A stretch of DNA of 64,000 bases from Xenophilus sp. E41 (GCF_003671765.1 NZ_QPIB01000009.1:461713-525712); one strand, 5' to 3'; shown: positions 16,900-26,054, numbered from the stretch's first letter. Program-made: numbers and translations. Notes: a model not told the origin generated them from the letters alone.

Positions 16900-16967
16900 G
16901 CCTGTTCCTTGGCCCGACGCGCGGGCGCGAACCCGGGCGACGCCCGGGCTCCGTCAGTCGTGTGCGA

Positions 16968-17978
16968 TCAGAGCTTGGAAACGCGTTCCAGCTCCGTCTT
17001 GAACAGGCCCATCACGGCCGGGTCGTAGGCGGCGGAGAACTTGTCGTAGACCGGCTTGGCCTGCTCGCGCATGCGGGCCACCTCGGCGGGGGCGACGGCG
17101 TTGTAGGTCATGCCCTTGGCCTGCAGTTCGACCAGCGCCTTGCCGGCTGCGTCGCGGCTGGCGGCGCGCTGGTAGTTCTGTGCCTCGATGGCGGCGTCCT
17201 GCAGCAGCTTCTGCTCGGTCGGCGACAGCTTCTCCCAGAAGCGCTTGCTGACCTGCACCGGGTTGGTGGCGTACACGTGGTTGGTGCCGCTGACGAACTT
17301 CTGCACCTCGTAGAACTTGCTCGAGAGGATCACCGAGTACGGGTTCTCCTGCCCATCGACCGCCTTGCTCTCGAGCGCGTTGTACAGCTCGGCGAAGGGC
17401 ATCGGCAGCGGGTTGGCCTTGAAGGTCTTGAAGGTGTCCAGGAACACCGGGTTGGGAATGACGCGCAGCTTCAGCCCGTCCAGGTCCTCGCCCTTGGTGA
17501 TCGGGCGCTTGCTGTTGGTGACGTTGCGAAAGCCCAGGTCGAAGAAGCCCAGCACCACGATGCCCTTGTCGGCCAGCTTGGCGCTCAGCATCTTGCCCAG
17601 CGGGCCATCCACCATGGCGTCGGCCTGCTGGCCGTTGCTGAAGAGGAAGGGGAAGTCGAACAGGCCGAACTCCTTGACCACGCCGGTCAGCGAGGTCGTG
17701 GAGGCGACCAGCATCTCCTGCACGCCGCCCTGCAGGGCGGATTGCTGCTGCAGTTCGTTGCCGAGCTGGCTGCTTGCGAATTCCTTCACCGTGATCTTGC
17801 CGCCGCTCCTGGCGGCCACGATCTCGGCGAATTTCTTGACGCCCCAGCTCGTGGGGTGGTCGGTGTTGTTCAGGTGCCCGATGCGGATGGTGCGCTGCTG
17901 GATGTCCTGCGCGTGCGCGACGGCCGCAGCCGCCACCAGCGCCAGCGCACCGGCGAGCTTGAAGAGTTTCGATGCCAT
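16968..17978 (-). CDS. dctP: TRAP transporter substrate-binding protein, DctP family
   Basis: The 336-residue receptor has a signal peptide (residues 1-23, VAHAQ) and the DctP fold: TIRIGHLNNTDHPTSWGVKKF at the N-terminus, GLKLRVIPNPVFLDTFKTF with the conserved carboxylate-binding arginine, and NALESKAVDGQENPYSVI. It binds an organic acid in the periplasm and hands it to DctQM. The ATG at 17978 has GGAGACCTCC upstream. It is the first gene of the transporter operon and is divergent from a GntR regulator, with a palindromic operator between them. Confidence 0.94.
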   Translation of the reverse strand: MASKLFKLAGALALVAAAAVAHAQDIQQRTIRIGHLNNTDHPTSWGVKKFAEIVAARSGGKITVKEFASSQLGNELQQQSALQGGVQEMLVASTTSLTGVVKEFGLFDFPFLFSNGQQADAMVDGPLGKMLSAKLADKGIVVLGFFDLGFRNVTNSKRPITKGEDLDGLKLRVIPNPVFLDTFKTFKANPLPMPFAELYNALESKAVDGQENPYSVILSSKFYEVQKFVSGTNHVYATNPVQVSKRFWEKLSPTEQKLLQDAAIEAQNYQRAASRDAAGKALVELQAKGMTYNAVAPAEVARMREQAKPVYDKFSAAYDPAVMGLFKTELERVSKL

Positions 17979-18053
17979 GGAGGTCTCCTTTGTGGGTGCC
18001 GGCGCGTCCGGCCCTGGCGATCGACAACTCGATCGGCGTCTGAATGTTATGAA

Positions 18054-18066
18054 ATCATCAGATGAT
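18054..18066. promoter_or_regulatory. Palindromic operator between dctP and gntR
   Basis: ATCATC-A-GATGAT is a perfect 13-base palindrome in the 156-base divergent gap. On the minus strand it falls between TTGTTG and CATAAC, which are plausible -35 and -10 elements about 18 bases apart, so a bound regulator would block dctPQM transcription. The GntR/FCD protein starting at 18135 is the natural ligand. Confidence 0.5.
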
Positions 18067-18134
18067 CGGCAACAAATATGAGCATTGGGGTATTCTCTTA
18101 TCTGTAGCGCCTTCATTTGTCGTAGAAAGCGGGC

Positions 18135-18845
18135 ATGAAGCCCGACGCGATGCCCGAGACCCTCATGACCGACCCTCTCCAGACCCAGGCGGACACCGCG
18201 ACCGCCGGCGAAGTGGCCTACCGCCGCATCCGCTCGGACATCGTGCTGGGCCGGCTGTCGCCGGGCCGGCGCCTGCCGCTCGAGCGCATGAAGGAAACCT
18301 ACGGCGCGAGCGTCAGCACGCTGCGCGAGCTGTTCAACCGCCTGGCTACCGAAGGTCTGCTCGTGGCCGAAGGCTCACGCGGCTTCCAGGTGAGCGAGGT
18401 GTCGTCGGCCAACCTGCGCGAGGTGGCCTCGATGCGGCTGCTGCTGGAAGGCCACGGGATCAAGGAGTCCTTCCAGCGCGGCGACCTGGAGTGGGAAGGC
18501 CGCGTGGTCGCGGCGCATCACAAGCTGGCCACGATGGAAAGGAAGATGGCCGCCAACGATCCCTATCCGGCCGAGATCTGGCGCCAGTACGACTGGGCCT
18601 TCCACGTCGCGCTGATCTCCGCCTGCGGTTCAGAGCTGCTGCTGGAGACCTACAACTCGATCTGCGACAAGTACCTGCGCTACCAGATGATCGCGGCCGT
18701 CTTCCGGGGCGAGCTCGCGGCTTCGGAACATCGCGTGCTGCTGGAAAGCGCCATCGCGCGCGACTGGGAGACGGCGCAGCGCGCGCTGGTCACGCACGTC
18801 GAGGAGTGCGTGTCGCAGATGGCGCTCGTGCTCGACGCCGCCTGA
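18135..18845 (+). CDS. GntR-family regulator, FCD subgroup
   Basis: The 236-residue protein has an N-terminal winged helix (residues 25-95; GEVAYRRIRSDIVLGRLSPG, ERMKETYGASVSTLRELFNRLATEGL) and a C-terminal FCD helical domain with the metal/ligand residues in YDWAFHVALISACGS and SEHRVLLESAIARDWETAQRAL. FCD regulators usually sense organic acids and repress transport and breakdown genes. It is divergent from dctPQM-aroQ and precedes an unknown gene by 31 bases. Starts at 18135, 18150 and 18165 are all possible. Confidence 0.9.
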   Translation: MKPDAMPETLMTDPLQTQADTATAGEVAYRRIRSDIVLGRLSPGRRLPLERMKETYGASVSTLRELFNRLATEGLLVAEGSRGFQVSEVSSANLREVASMRLLLEGHGIKESFQRGDLEWEGRVVAAHHKLATMERKMAANDPYPAEIWRQYDWAFHVALISACGSELLLETYNSICDKYLRYQMIAAVFRGELAASEHRVLLESAIARDWETAQRALVTHVEECVSQMALVLDAA

Positions 18846-18876
18846 GGGCGTTGCGTCTTTCAACGAGGTCGACACG

Positions 18877-19572
18877 ATGCCGCTTCGCGGAACCGCAGCG
18901 CTGGCCATGTGGTGGGACATGGCGCCCGAGATGAAGTCCGAGTTCGAGGACTGGCATTCGCACGAGCACTTTCCGGAGCGCCTCGGCGTGCCGGGCTTTC
19001 GCCGGGCGTCGCGCTGGACGAGCGCCGGCGGAGGCGAGGGGGTGTTCGTCATGTACGAACTCGCGTCGCACGCGGTCCTTTCGTCGCAGGCCTATGCGAG
19101 CCACCTGAACAGCCCGACGCCCTGGTCGACGAAGATGATGCCGCACCACAGGAACATGGTGCGCAGCCAGTGCCACGTGCTGGCCTCGGCGGGGAGCGCG
19201 GTCGCCCGGCATGCGTTGACCTTGCGGCTTTCACCGCAGCCCGGCAGGGAGGACGACATGCTCGCGTCGCTTCGCACGCTGTGCGACGGCCTCGTGCAAC
19301 GGCCGGGGCTCGTGGGCGCGCACCTGCTGCGCCACCAGGCGCCGGCCATGCCGGAGACCACCGAGCAACGCATCCGAAACTCCGCCGACCGTTTCGCGGA
19401 CCGGGTCTTCGTCGTCCTCGGCTACGCGCGCGAGGTGCTCGAGCAGTTGCTGCACGCCGACTTGGCTGCAGGGGCCTTGCACAACGCGGGTGCCGCCGAT
19501 GGAGCGGTCAGCGACATCTACACGCTCGCCCACTCGGCCACGGTGGAGGAATTCGCCGGCGAGCGCGCGTAA
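18877..19572 (+). CDS. Unknown protein with two EthD-like halves
   Basis: I do not recognise a characterised enzyme. The 231-residue cytoplasmic protein seems to have two related alpha/beta halves, each like a dimeric ferredoxin-type barrel. The first (1-105) has EFEDWHSHEHFPERLGVPGF, a His-rich stretch typical of EthD-like and related small-molecule enzymes; the second (110-231) has DGLVQRPGLVGAHLLRHQ and a closing YARE...L region. It follows the GntR gene by 31 bases and so may belong to the same catabolic unit as the TRAP transporter, perhaps acting on the imported acid. No signal peptide or membrane segment is seen. Confidence 0.7.
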   Translation: MPLRGTAALAMWWDMAPEMKSEFEDWHSHEHFPERLGVPGFRRASRWTSAGGGEGVFVMYELASHAVLSSQAYASHLNSPTPWSTKMMPHHRNMVRSQCHVLASAGSAVARHALTLRLSPQPGREDDMLASLRTLCDGLVQRPGLVGAHLLRHQAPAMPETTEQRIRNSADRFADRVFVVLGYAREVLEQLLHADLAAGALHNAGAADGAVSDIYTLAHSATVEEFAGERA

Positions 19573-19584
19573 GCGCCGGGTTCG

Positions 19585-20217
19585 CTATCCCGCTATCAAT
19601 TTCTGCACCAGCTCCGCCGTCGTCGCCGCGGCGTATTTGCGCATGAGCCGTGCGCGGTGCAGTTCCACCGTTCGGTGGCTGATGCCCAGCTGCTTGCCGA
19701 TCTCCTTGCTGGTGAGCCCCTGCATGAGCTGCGCCGCCACCTCGCGCTCGCGCGGCGTGAGGTGCGCCTTGGTGCTGCGCCGCGAACCCAGGTCCTCGAA
19801 GGTCCAGATGCCCGCCTCGTGCGGCGCTTCGCGGTTCAGGGCGCGGCCGGTCACATGGCACCAGAAGGTCTCGCCGGCCAGCGCGCCGTGCAGGCCGCCG
19901 ACGCGCCGCATCATGCGGTGGTCGGCATAGCGCCCGCTGGCATTGAGGATGGGCAGCATGCGCTGGCCGATGCGCTCGTACTCCGCCACGCTGGGGTAGA
20001 GCAGGGCGAAAGAGCGGCCCACGAGTTCGTCGCGCGTGGCGCCGAACATCTCGCACAGGCGTGCATTGCAGTCCACCATGATGCGCTGGCGCGAGAGCAC
20101 CATGCCCACGGGCGCGTGCTCGAAGGCCAGGCGGTAGTCGATCGCCTGCGCGGGCGTCGACGCGGGGGAAATGGCTTGCGCACGGGGGGCGCCGCGGCGA
20201 TGCTCGGGGGTCTCCAT
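19585..20217 (-). CDS. PAS-LuxR transcriptional regulator
   Basis: The 210-residue protein has one PAS domain (about residues 28-135; DYRLAFEHAPVGMVLSRQRIMVDCNARLCEMFG) and a C-terminal LuxR helix-turn-helix (150-205; LTPREREVAAQLMQGLTSKEIGKQLGISHRTVELHRARLMRKY). No receiver domain is present, so it senses a signal directly. It is divergent from the SCOT genes and faces a perfect 10-bp inverted repeat seven bases before its own start, which suggests it controls ketoacid activation and itself. Its 3' end is convergent with the unknown gene at 18877. Confidence 0.88.
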   Translation of the reverse strand: METPEHRRGAPRAQAISPASTPAQAIDYRLAFEHAPVGMVLSRQRIMVDCNARLCEMFGATRDELVGRSFALLYPSVAEYERIGQRMLPILNASGRYADHRMMRRVGGLHGALAGETFWCHVTGRALNREAPHEAGIWTFEDLGSRRSTKAHLTPREREVAAQLMQGLTSKEIGKQLGISHRTVELHRARLMRKYAAATTAELVQKLIAG

Positions 20218-20223
20218 GACGTA

Positions 20224-20249
20224 ATACTACGTATGTCTGTACGTAGTAT
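20224..20249. promoter_or_regulatory. Perfect inverted repeat before SCOT genes
   Basis: ATACTACGTA-(6)-TACGTAGTAT is a perfect inverted repeat with 10-base arms around TGTCTG, in the 95-base gap between the PAS-LuxR regulator and the SCOT alpha gene. Each arm also contains the self-complementary TACGTA. It is the obvious operator for the adjacent regulator and is AT-rich in a GC-rich setting. Confidence 0.6.
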
Positions 20250-20312
20250 CGTTGTCGGCGTTTTCGCATCCCACCGACCCCCCTTTTTTCACTGTTCCAC
20301 AAGCGAGGAAGC

Positions 20313-21116
20313 ATGGCGAACAAGATCTATCCCGACGCCAAGTCGGCGCTGGCCGGCGTGGTGGCCGACAACCAGATGCTGGCCGTGGGCGGCTTCGGCC
20401 TGTGCGGCATCCCCGAGGCGCTGATCGAGGCGCTGAAGGAAAGCGGCGTGAAGAACCTCACCTGCATCTCCAACAACGCAGGTGTCGATGGTTTCGGCCT
20501 GGGCAAGCTGCTGGAGACGCGCCAGATCAAGAAGATGATCGCCAGCTACGTGGGCGAGAACAAGGAGTTCGAACGCCAGTACCTGGCCGGCGAACTGGAG
20601 CTGGAATTCACCCCGCAGGGCACGCTGGCCGAGAAGCTGCGTGCCGGCGGCGCCGGCATCCCGGCCTTCTTCACCAAGACGGGCGTGGGCACGCAGGTGG
20701 CCGAGGGCAAGGAACTGCGCGAGTTCGACGGCGAGACCTACGTGATGGAACGCGCGCTGGTGCCCGACGTGGCCCTGGTCAAGGCGGCCGTGGCCGACAA
20801 GTCGGGCAACCTGCGCTTCAACCTCACGGCACGCAACTTCAACCCGGCCGCCGCCACCGCCGGCAAGGTCTGCATCGTCGAGGTCGAGAAGATCGTCGAG
20901 GTGGGTGAACTGGCGCCCGACGACATCCACCTGCCGGGCATTTACGTGCACCGCATCGTGCTCAATTCGAATCCCGAGAAGCGCATCGAGAAGCGCACCG
21001 TGAGCGTCGCCGCCCCGGTCGATGCCGCGGCCGCCAAAGTCGAGGCCCAGGCCGTGATCGCCCAGGCCGCCGCCGGGGCCGAAGTGCCCGCCACCGTCAA
21101 GAACAACGCAAAGTAA
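20313..21116 (+). CDS. scoA: 3-oxoacid CoA-transferase subunit A
   Basis: The 267-residue alpha subunit moves CoA from succinyl-CoA to a 3-oxoacid such as acetoacetate or 3-oxoadipate. The CoA-site glycine loop [32 protein letters not shown] and the late [19 protein letters not shown] match the family. The C-terminus carries about 35 extra residues rich in Ala ([23 protein letters not shown]), beyond the usual 230 or so. The ATG at 20313 has GAGGAAG upstream. It is followed after ten bases by subunit B. SCOT for acetoacetate is favoured, since no beta-ketoadipate genes are near. Confidence 0.93.
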   Translation: MANKIYPDAKSALAGVVADNQMLAVGGFGLCGIPEALIEALKESGVKNLTCISNNAGVDGFGLGKLLETRQIKKMIASYVGENKEFERQYLAGELELEFTPQGTLAEKLRAGGAGIPAFFTKTGVGTQVAEGKELREFDGETYVMERALVPDVALVKAAVADKSGNLRFNLTARNFNPAAATAGKVCIVEVEKIVEVGELAPDDIHLPGIYVHRIVLNSNPEKRIEKRTVSVAAPVDAAAAKVEAQAVIAQAAAGAEVPATVKNNAK

Positions 21117-21126
21117 GGAGCCCGAC

Positions 21127-21765
21127 ATGCCCTGGACCCAAGACCAGATGGCCGCACGCGCGGCGCAGGAGCTGGAAGACGGCTTTTATGTGAACCTCGG
21201 CATCGGCATTCCGACGCTGGTGGCCAACCACACCGGCACCAAGGAGGTGTGGCTGCAGAGCGAGAACGGCATGCTCGGCATCGGCCCCTTCCCGACCGAG
21301 GACCAGGTCGACGCCGACCTGATCAACGCCGGCAAGCAGACCGTGACGACGCTGCCGGGCAGCGCGATCTTCGGCAGCGACCAGAGCTTCGCGATGATCC
21401 GCGGCGGCAAGATCAACCTGTCGATCCTCGGCGCCATGCAGGTGAGCGAGAAGGGCGACCTCGCCAACTGGATGATCCCGGGCAAGATGGTCAAGGGCAT
21501 GGGCGGCGCCATGGACCTGGTGGCCGGCGTCAAGCGCGTGATCGTGCTGATGGAGCACGTCGCCAAGAAGAAGGACGGCACCACCGACATGAAGATCCTG
21601 CCGGCCTGCACGCTGCCGCTGACGGGCGTGGGCGTGGTGGACCGCATCATCACCGACCTGGCCGTGCTCGACGTGACGCCGCAAGGCCTCAAGGTGGTCG
21701 AGCTGGCCGAGGGCGTGAGCTTCGACGAGCTGCAGTCGAAGACCGGCGTGACGCTGATCCAGTGA
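21127..21765 (+). CDS. scoB: 3-oxoacid CoA-transferase subunit B
   Basis: The 212-residue beta subunit carries the catalytic glutamate E46 in the [10 protein letters not shown] motif, which forms the enzyme-CoA thioester. Other family marks are [35 protein letters not shown] and the closing [12 protein letters not shown]. Length is normal. It is ten bases after subunit A with an AAGGAG site, and the unit ends at a strong hairpin terminator at 21809. Confidence 0.95.
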   Translation: MPWTQDQMAARAAQELEDGFYVNLGIGIPTLVANHTGTKEVWLQSENGMLGIGPFPTEDQVDADLINAGKQTVTTLPGSAIFGSDQSFAMIRGGKINLSILGAMQVSEKGDLANWMIPGKMVKGMGGAMDLVAGVKRVIVLMEHVAKKKDGTTDMKILPACTLPLTGVGVVDRIITDLAVLDVTPQGLKVVELAEGVSFDELQSKTGVTLIQ

Positions 21766-21782
21766 GCTGACCGATACAGCCT

Positions 21783-21799
21783 GCTATCTTTTCGATAGC
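21783..21799. repeat. Dispersed palindromic repeat, copy 2 (core only)
   Basis: GCTATCTTTTCGATAGC is the exact reverse complement of the core at 3762-3778 and 55996-56012. The conserved tail seen at other copies is missing or unrecognisable here. It sits ten bases before the SCOT terminator hairpin. Confidence 0.7.
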
Positions 21800-21808
21800 C
21801 GGCGGCGC

Positions 21809-21839
21809 AAAAGGGGCGGACGTTTCCGCCCCTTTTTTT
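21809..21839. terminator. Rho-independent terminator, probably bidirectional
   Basis: AAAAGGGGCGGA and TCCGCCCCTTTT form a perfect 12-bp stem with a four-base loop, ending in a run of T on the plus strand and of A before it. It closes the SCOT operon and overlaps the stop codon of the convergent OpgG-like gene, which it can serve as well. Confidence 0.85.
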
Positions 21840-23508
21840 ATTTGGAAGCCGCCGGTTGCGGCGCGGACGCCGCGGGCTGCGGCGCGGGGGCCGGGGGCGG
21901 TGGCGGCGGCACCGGCGGGATCTGGAAGCTCCAGGTCTCGCTCAGCGCCTTGCCGCCCTGCGTCAGCGCCGCGCGCAGCTCGGTGACCTGCGCCGGGTCC
22001 TTCACCTTGACGCGCAGCGACAGGCGCCAACCCTTGATCGCGTCGTTGCGCAACAGGTTGCTCTCGAGGATCTCGGCATTGGCATTGCCGCTCAGTTGCG
22101 TCTCCAGCGCGGTGCCGGCCGGCAGGTTGGCCACGGCCGGGCCGACGAAGTCGACCATCAGCGCGGTGGTGCCGTCGCTCTGGCGGATCAGGTTGGGCTG
22201 GTACCGCTCGCCTTCGGTCTGGAAGGTCTGGCGCACCCAGGCGTTGTTCTGCGCGTGCAGCGCGGGCTCGTCCATCGTCCAGTGCATGCGGTAGGCGAAC
22301 TGCATCGTCTGGCCCTTGCGCGCCGGCTGGTCGGGGTTCCAGAAGGCGACGATGTTGTCGTTGGTCTCGTCCGCCGTGGGAATCTCCATCAGCGTGACCT
22401 TGCCCTTGCCCCAGTTGCCCTGCGGCTCAATCCACGCGCTGGGCCGCAGGTCGTAGCGGTCCTTCAGGTCCTGGAAGTCCTGGAAGGCGTGGCCGCGCTG
22501 CAGCAGACCGAAGCCGCGCGGGTTCTCGACCTGGAAGCTGCTCACCGCGACGGCGCCCTTGGGGTTGTTCAGCGGGCGCCAGATCCATTCCTCGTTGCCG
22601 GCGTGGATGGCCAGGCCGTTGGAGTCGTGGATGGCCGGCCGGAAGTTGCGCAGGAACTCCGGCCAGCGCTGGTTGGGCCCGTACAGGAACATGCTCGTCA
22701 GCGGCGCGATGCCCAGCGTGGCGACGTCCTGGCGCATCACGATGTTGGCCTGCACGTCGAGCACGGCGTCGCTGCCGGGCTGCAGGATGAACTGGTAGGC
22801 GCCGGTGGCGCTGGGCGAGTCGAGCAGGGCGTAGATGACGAGCTGCTTGTCGCTCGGGCCGGGCCGCTGGATCCAGTACTCGCGGAAGTTGGGGAACTCC
22901 TCCTTGCCGACCGAGGTGGTGTCGATCGCCAGGCCTCGCCCCGACAGGCCGTACACCTGGCCCTTGCCGATGACGCGGAAGTAGCTCGCGCCCAGCAGGC
23001 TCATGACTTCGTCGTACTTGCCGGCCTGGTTGACCGGGTACAGCACGCGGAAGCCCGCATAGCCCAGCTGGCGCGTCGCCTCGCGGTCGAAGTTGAGCTT
23101 GCCGAAGTCGAAGCGGTCGGCCTCGTAGCGGATCTCGCGCACGCCGCCTTCGGTGATCTCGTTGATCTTCACCGGGAAGTTGAACTGCATCCCCTGGTGG
23201 TAGAAGTTCAGCCGGAACGGGGTTTGCAGGTCGCGCCATTCGAAGCGGTCCGAGCGCGGCTGGATCTGCATGTAGTCGGCGAACTGCATGGTGCCGAAGA
23301 AGGGCGGCAGGTTGCTCGCGGGCGCCACGTAGGGGCGGGCGGCCAGGTCGCGCGCGCGCGCCGTGACGTCGTCGAGCGAGAACACCTTGCCGGTCGCGGG
23401 CGGCGCGGCAGGCGCGCTCTGCGTGGTCGGCACGGCACAGGCCGTGAGCAGGCTGATGCAGCCGACGAGGAGGGAGGAACGTGCGGTGTGGGCGAGCCTG
23501 TCGATCAT
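21838..23508 (-). CDS. OpgG/OpgD-like glucan protein, lipoprotein form
   Basis: The 556-residue protein belongs to the MdoG/OpgG-OpgD family of periplasmic proteins needed for osmoregulated periplasmic glucans; members have been shown to act on beta-1,2-glucans (GH186). [50 protein letters not shown] and FREYWIQRP are typical. The start has a lipobox, LLTAC with Cys at about residue 24, so it is membrane-anchored, unlike the soluble E. coli proteins. A Pro/Ala-rich tail ([13 protein letters not shown]) ends the protein. No opgH is adjacent; the divergent neighbour is a GH3 beta-glucosidase, which fits glucan trimming in the periplasm. Confidence 0.88.
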   Translation of the reverse strand: MIDRLAHTARSSLLVGCISLLTACAVPTTQSAPAAPPATGKVFSLDDVTARARDLAARPYVAPASNLPPFFGTMQFADYMQIQPRSDRFEWRDLQTPFRLNFYHQGMQFNFPVKINEITEGGVREIRYEADRFDFGKLNFDREATRQLGYAGFRVLYPVNQAGKYDEVMSLLGASYFRVIGKGQVYGLSGRGLAIDTTSVGKEEFPNFREYWIQRPGPSDKQLVIYALLDSPSATGAYQFILQPGSDAVLDVQANIVMRQDVATLGIAPLTSMFLYGPNQRWPEFLRNFRPAIHDSNGLAIHAGNEEWIWRPLNNPKGAVAVSSFQVENPRGFGLLQRGHAFQDFQDLKDRYDLRPSAWIEPQGNWGKGKVTLMEIPTADETNDNIVAFWNPDQPARKGQTMQFAYRMHWTMDEPALHAQNNAWVRQTFQTEGERYQPNLIRQSDGTTALMVDFVGPAVANLPAGTALETQLSGNANAEILESNLLRNDAIKGWRLSLRVKVKDPAQVTELRAALTQGGKALSETWSFQIPPVPPPPPPAPAPQPAASAPQPAASK

Positions 23509-23732
23509 GGGCCGTGGCGAAGGTCGTCGAAGCAGTGGGATGGAAACATCTGCACACCGGTGCAGACCCGCAGCATGGGCGGGACCGGCGCAGACAGCGC
23601 GGTGGAGCTTAGCATCGTGCGTGCCCGGCCTGCTGTAGGAATGGGGCGTGCGTCGGGTCGATGCGGGCCGCGCGGCCAGTCAGCCCCTTAAGATGCCCGG
23701 CTTCGTTCTTCGACCCGAGGATCCGCTTGCCG

Positions 23733-26054
23733 ATGAAACGCATTGCCGTGATGGTCGCCGCGACCACCGCCGTGGCCGCGCCGCTGGCCTTCGCGCAGCC
23801 CAAGCCCGCGCTGCTGAACAACAAGCCCGCCTTCGTGGCCGACCTGCTGCGCCAGATGACGCTGGAAGAGAAGGTCGGTCAGCTGCGCCTGATCAGCATC
23901 GGTCCCGAGATGCCGGCGCCGCAACTCGCGCAGGAGGTCGCGGCCGGCCGCGTGGGCGGCACCTTCAACTCCATCAACCACAAGGAGCAGCGCCCGCTGC
24001 AGGAAGCCGCGGTGCGGCAGAGCCGGCTGAGGATCCCGATCCTCTTCGCCTACGACGTGCTGCACGGTCACCGCACGTCCTTCCCGATCGGCCTGGGCCT
24101 CGCCTCGAGCTGGGACATGGATGCCATTCGCCTCACGGCGCGCACGGCCGCCGTCGAGGCCGCGGCCGACGGCGTGGACGTGACCTTCGCGCCCACCGTC
24201 GACATCTCGCGCGACCCGCGCTGGGGCCGCACCTCCGAAGGCTTCGGCGAAGACCCGTACCTGGTGTCGCAGATCGCGCGCAGCATGGTGCAGGGCTTCC
24301 AGAACGGCGAGAACTTCGCCAAGGCCGGCAGCGTGCTCAAGCGGGACGCGATCATGGCCTCGGTCAAGCACTTCGCGCTGTACGGCGCGGTGGAAGGCGG
24401 GCGCGACTACAACATCGTCGACATGAGCCCGATGCGCATGTACAACGACTACCTGCCGCCCTACAAGGCCGCGATCGAGGCTGGCTCGGGCGGCGTGATG
24501 ATCGCGCTCAACACCGTCAACGGCCAGCCCGCCACGTCCAACACCTGGCTGCTGCAGGACCTGCTGCGCAAGGACTGGGGCTTCAAGGGCGTGACCTTCT
24601 CCGACCACGGGGCCATCACCGAACTGATGCGCCATGGCGTGGCGCGCGACGAGCGCGAGGCGGCCAAGCTGGCCATCACCGCCGGCGTCGACATGAGCAT
24701 GGCCGACCAGGTCTACCTCAAGGAGCTGCCGGGCCTGGTCAAGTCGGGTGCCGTGCCGATGAAGGCGCTCGACAACGCCGTGCGCGAGGTGCTGGGCGCC
24801 AAGTACGACCTGGGCCTGTTCCACGACCCCTTCCTGCGCATCGGCAAGGCCGAGGACGATCCGCCGGACCTCAAGGCCGATTCGCGCCTGCACCGCGCGC
24901 CGGCGCGCGACGTGGCACGCCGTTCGCTCGTGCTGTTGGAAAACCGGAACCGCACGCTGCCCATCGCCAAGGGCGCCAAGGTGCTGCTCACCGGCCCGCT
25001 GGCCGATGCACCGATCGACATCATGGGCGTGTGGTCGGCCCAGGCGGTGTGGAAGCAGTCCGTCACCCTGCGCAAGGGCATGGAGCAGGCGCTGGCCGGC
25101 CAGAAGGGCTCGCTCGTGTATGCGCGCGGCGCCAACGTGAGCGAGGACAAGGCCATCGTCGAGTACCTCAACTTCCTCAACTGGGACGAGCCCGAGGTGG
25201 TGCAGGACAAGCGCTCGCCGCAGGAGATGATCGACGAGGCCGTGGCCGCGGCGAAGCAGGCCGACGTGGTGGTGGCCGCCGTGGGCGAGTCGCGCGGCAT
25301 GTCGCACGAATCGTCCAGCCGCACGCGCCTGGACCTGCCCGAGAGCCAGCAGGCGCTGCTCAGGGCCCTCAAGGCCACCGGCAAGCCGCTGGTGCTGGTG
25401 CTGATGAACGGCCGCCCGCTCACCCTGGGCTGGGAAAAGGCCAACGCCGACGCCATGCTCGAGACCTGGTTCGCCGGCACCGAGGGCGGCAACGCGATCG
25501 CCGACGTGCTGTTCGGCGACGCGAACCCTTCGGGCAAGCTGCCGATCTCGTTGCCGCGTTCGGTGGGCCAGATCCCCACCTACTACAACCACCCGCGCCT
25601 CGGCCGGCCCTTCACGCCGGGCAAGCCGGGCAACTACACCTCGCAGTACTTCGACGAGCCGCAGGGCGCGCTGTACCCCTTCGGCTACGGCCTGAGCTAC
25701 ACCGATTTCAGCGTGTCCGACCTCACGCTGTCGGCACACACCATGGCGCGCGGCGGCAAGGTCGAAGCCAGCGTCACGGTGGCCAATACCGGCGAGCGCG
25801 CGGGCGAGACCGTGGTGCAGCTCTACATCCAGGACGTGGCCGCCTCCGTGGTGCGGCCCGTCAAGGAGCTGAAGGACTTCCGCAAGCTGATGCTGCAGCC
25901 CGGCGAGAAGAAGGAAGTGCGCTTCACGATCGGGGAGGACAAGCTCAAGTTCTACAACGCGAAGCTCCAGCACGTGGCCGAGGCCGGCCAGTTCAACGTG
26001 CAGGTGGGCCTCGATTCGGAGAACGTCAAGTCGCAGAGCTTCGAGCTGAAGTAG
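23733..26054 (+). CDS. bglX: Periplasmic beta-glucosidase, GH3 (BglX-like)
   Basis: The 773-residue enzyme has a signal peptide (1-21, PLAFAQ), a GH3 N-terminal barrel, a GH3 C-terminal alpha/beta domain and a fibronectin-III-like end. The nucleophile is D291 in GVTFSDHGAI; other marks are FAPTVDISRDPRWGR, SEGFGEDPYL, KHFALYGAVEGGRDYN and GESRGMSHESSSRTRLDLP. It releases glucose from beta-linked oligosaccharides in the periplasm. The ATG at 23733 is the signal-peptide start; the frame upstream adds 24 unrelated residues. It is divergent from the OpgG-like gene and its end overlaps the convergent LysR gene by 29 bases. Confidence 0.95.
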   Translation: MKRIAVMVAATTAVAAPLAFAQPKPALLNNKPAFVADLLRQMTLEEKVGQLRLISIGPEMPAPQLAQEVAAGRVGGTFNSINHKEQRPLQEAAVRQSRLRIPILFAYDVLHGHRTSFPIGLGLASSWDMDAIRLTARTAAVEAAADGVDVTFAPTVDISRDPRWGRTSEGFGEDPYLVSQIARSMVQGFQNGENFAKAGSVLKRDAIMASVKHFALYGAVEGGRDYNIVDMSPMRMYNDYLPPYKAAIEAGSGGVMIALNTVNGQPATSNTWLLQDLLRKDWGFKGVTFSDHGAITELMRHGVARDEREAAKLAITAGVDMSMADQVYLKELPGLVKSGAVPMKALDNAVREVLGAKYDLGLFHDPFLRIGKAEDDPPDLKADSRLHRAPARDVARRSLVLLENRNRTLPIAKGAKVLLTGPLADAPIDIMGVWSAQAVWKQSVTLRKGMEQALAGQKGSLVYARGANVSEDKAIVEYLNFLNWDEPEVVQDKRSPQEMIDEAVAAAKQADVVVAAVGESRGMSHESSSRTRLDLPESQQALLRALKATGKPLVLVLMNGRPLTLGWEKANADAMLETWFAGTEGGNAIADVLFGDANPSGKLPISLPRSVGQIPTYYNHPRLGRPFTPGKPGNYTSQYFDEPQGALYPFGYGLSYTDFSVSDLTLSAHTMARGGKVEASVTVANTGERAGETVVQLYIQDVAASVVRPVKELKDFRKLMLQPGEKKEVRFTIGEDKLKFYNAKLQHVAEAGQFNVQVGLDSENVKSQSFELK

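Noticed and set aside
15049-17028. 659-codon plus-strand frame across the TRAP transporter
   Set aside because: It is antisense to dctM, dctQ and dctP and has no domain pattern; the length follows from the high GC content.
19586-19606. GCTATCCCGCTATC near the PAS-LuxR stop as a further copy of the 17-base palindrome
   Set aside because: It is a direct, not inverted, repeat of GCTATC and lies in the coding end of the gene.
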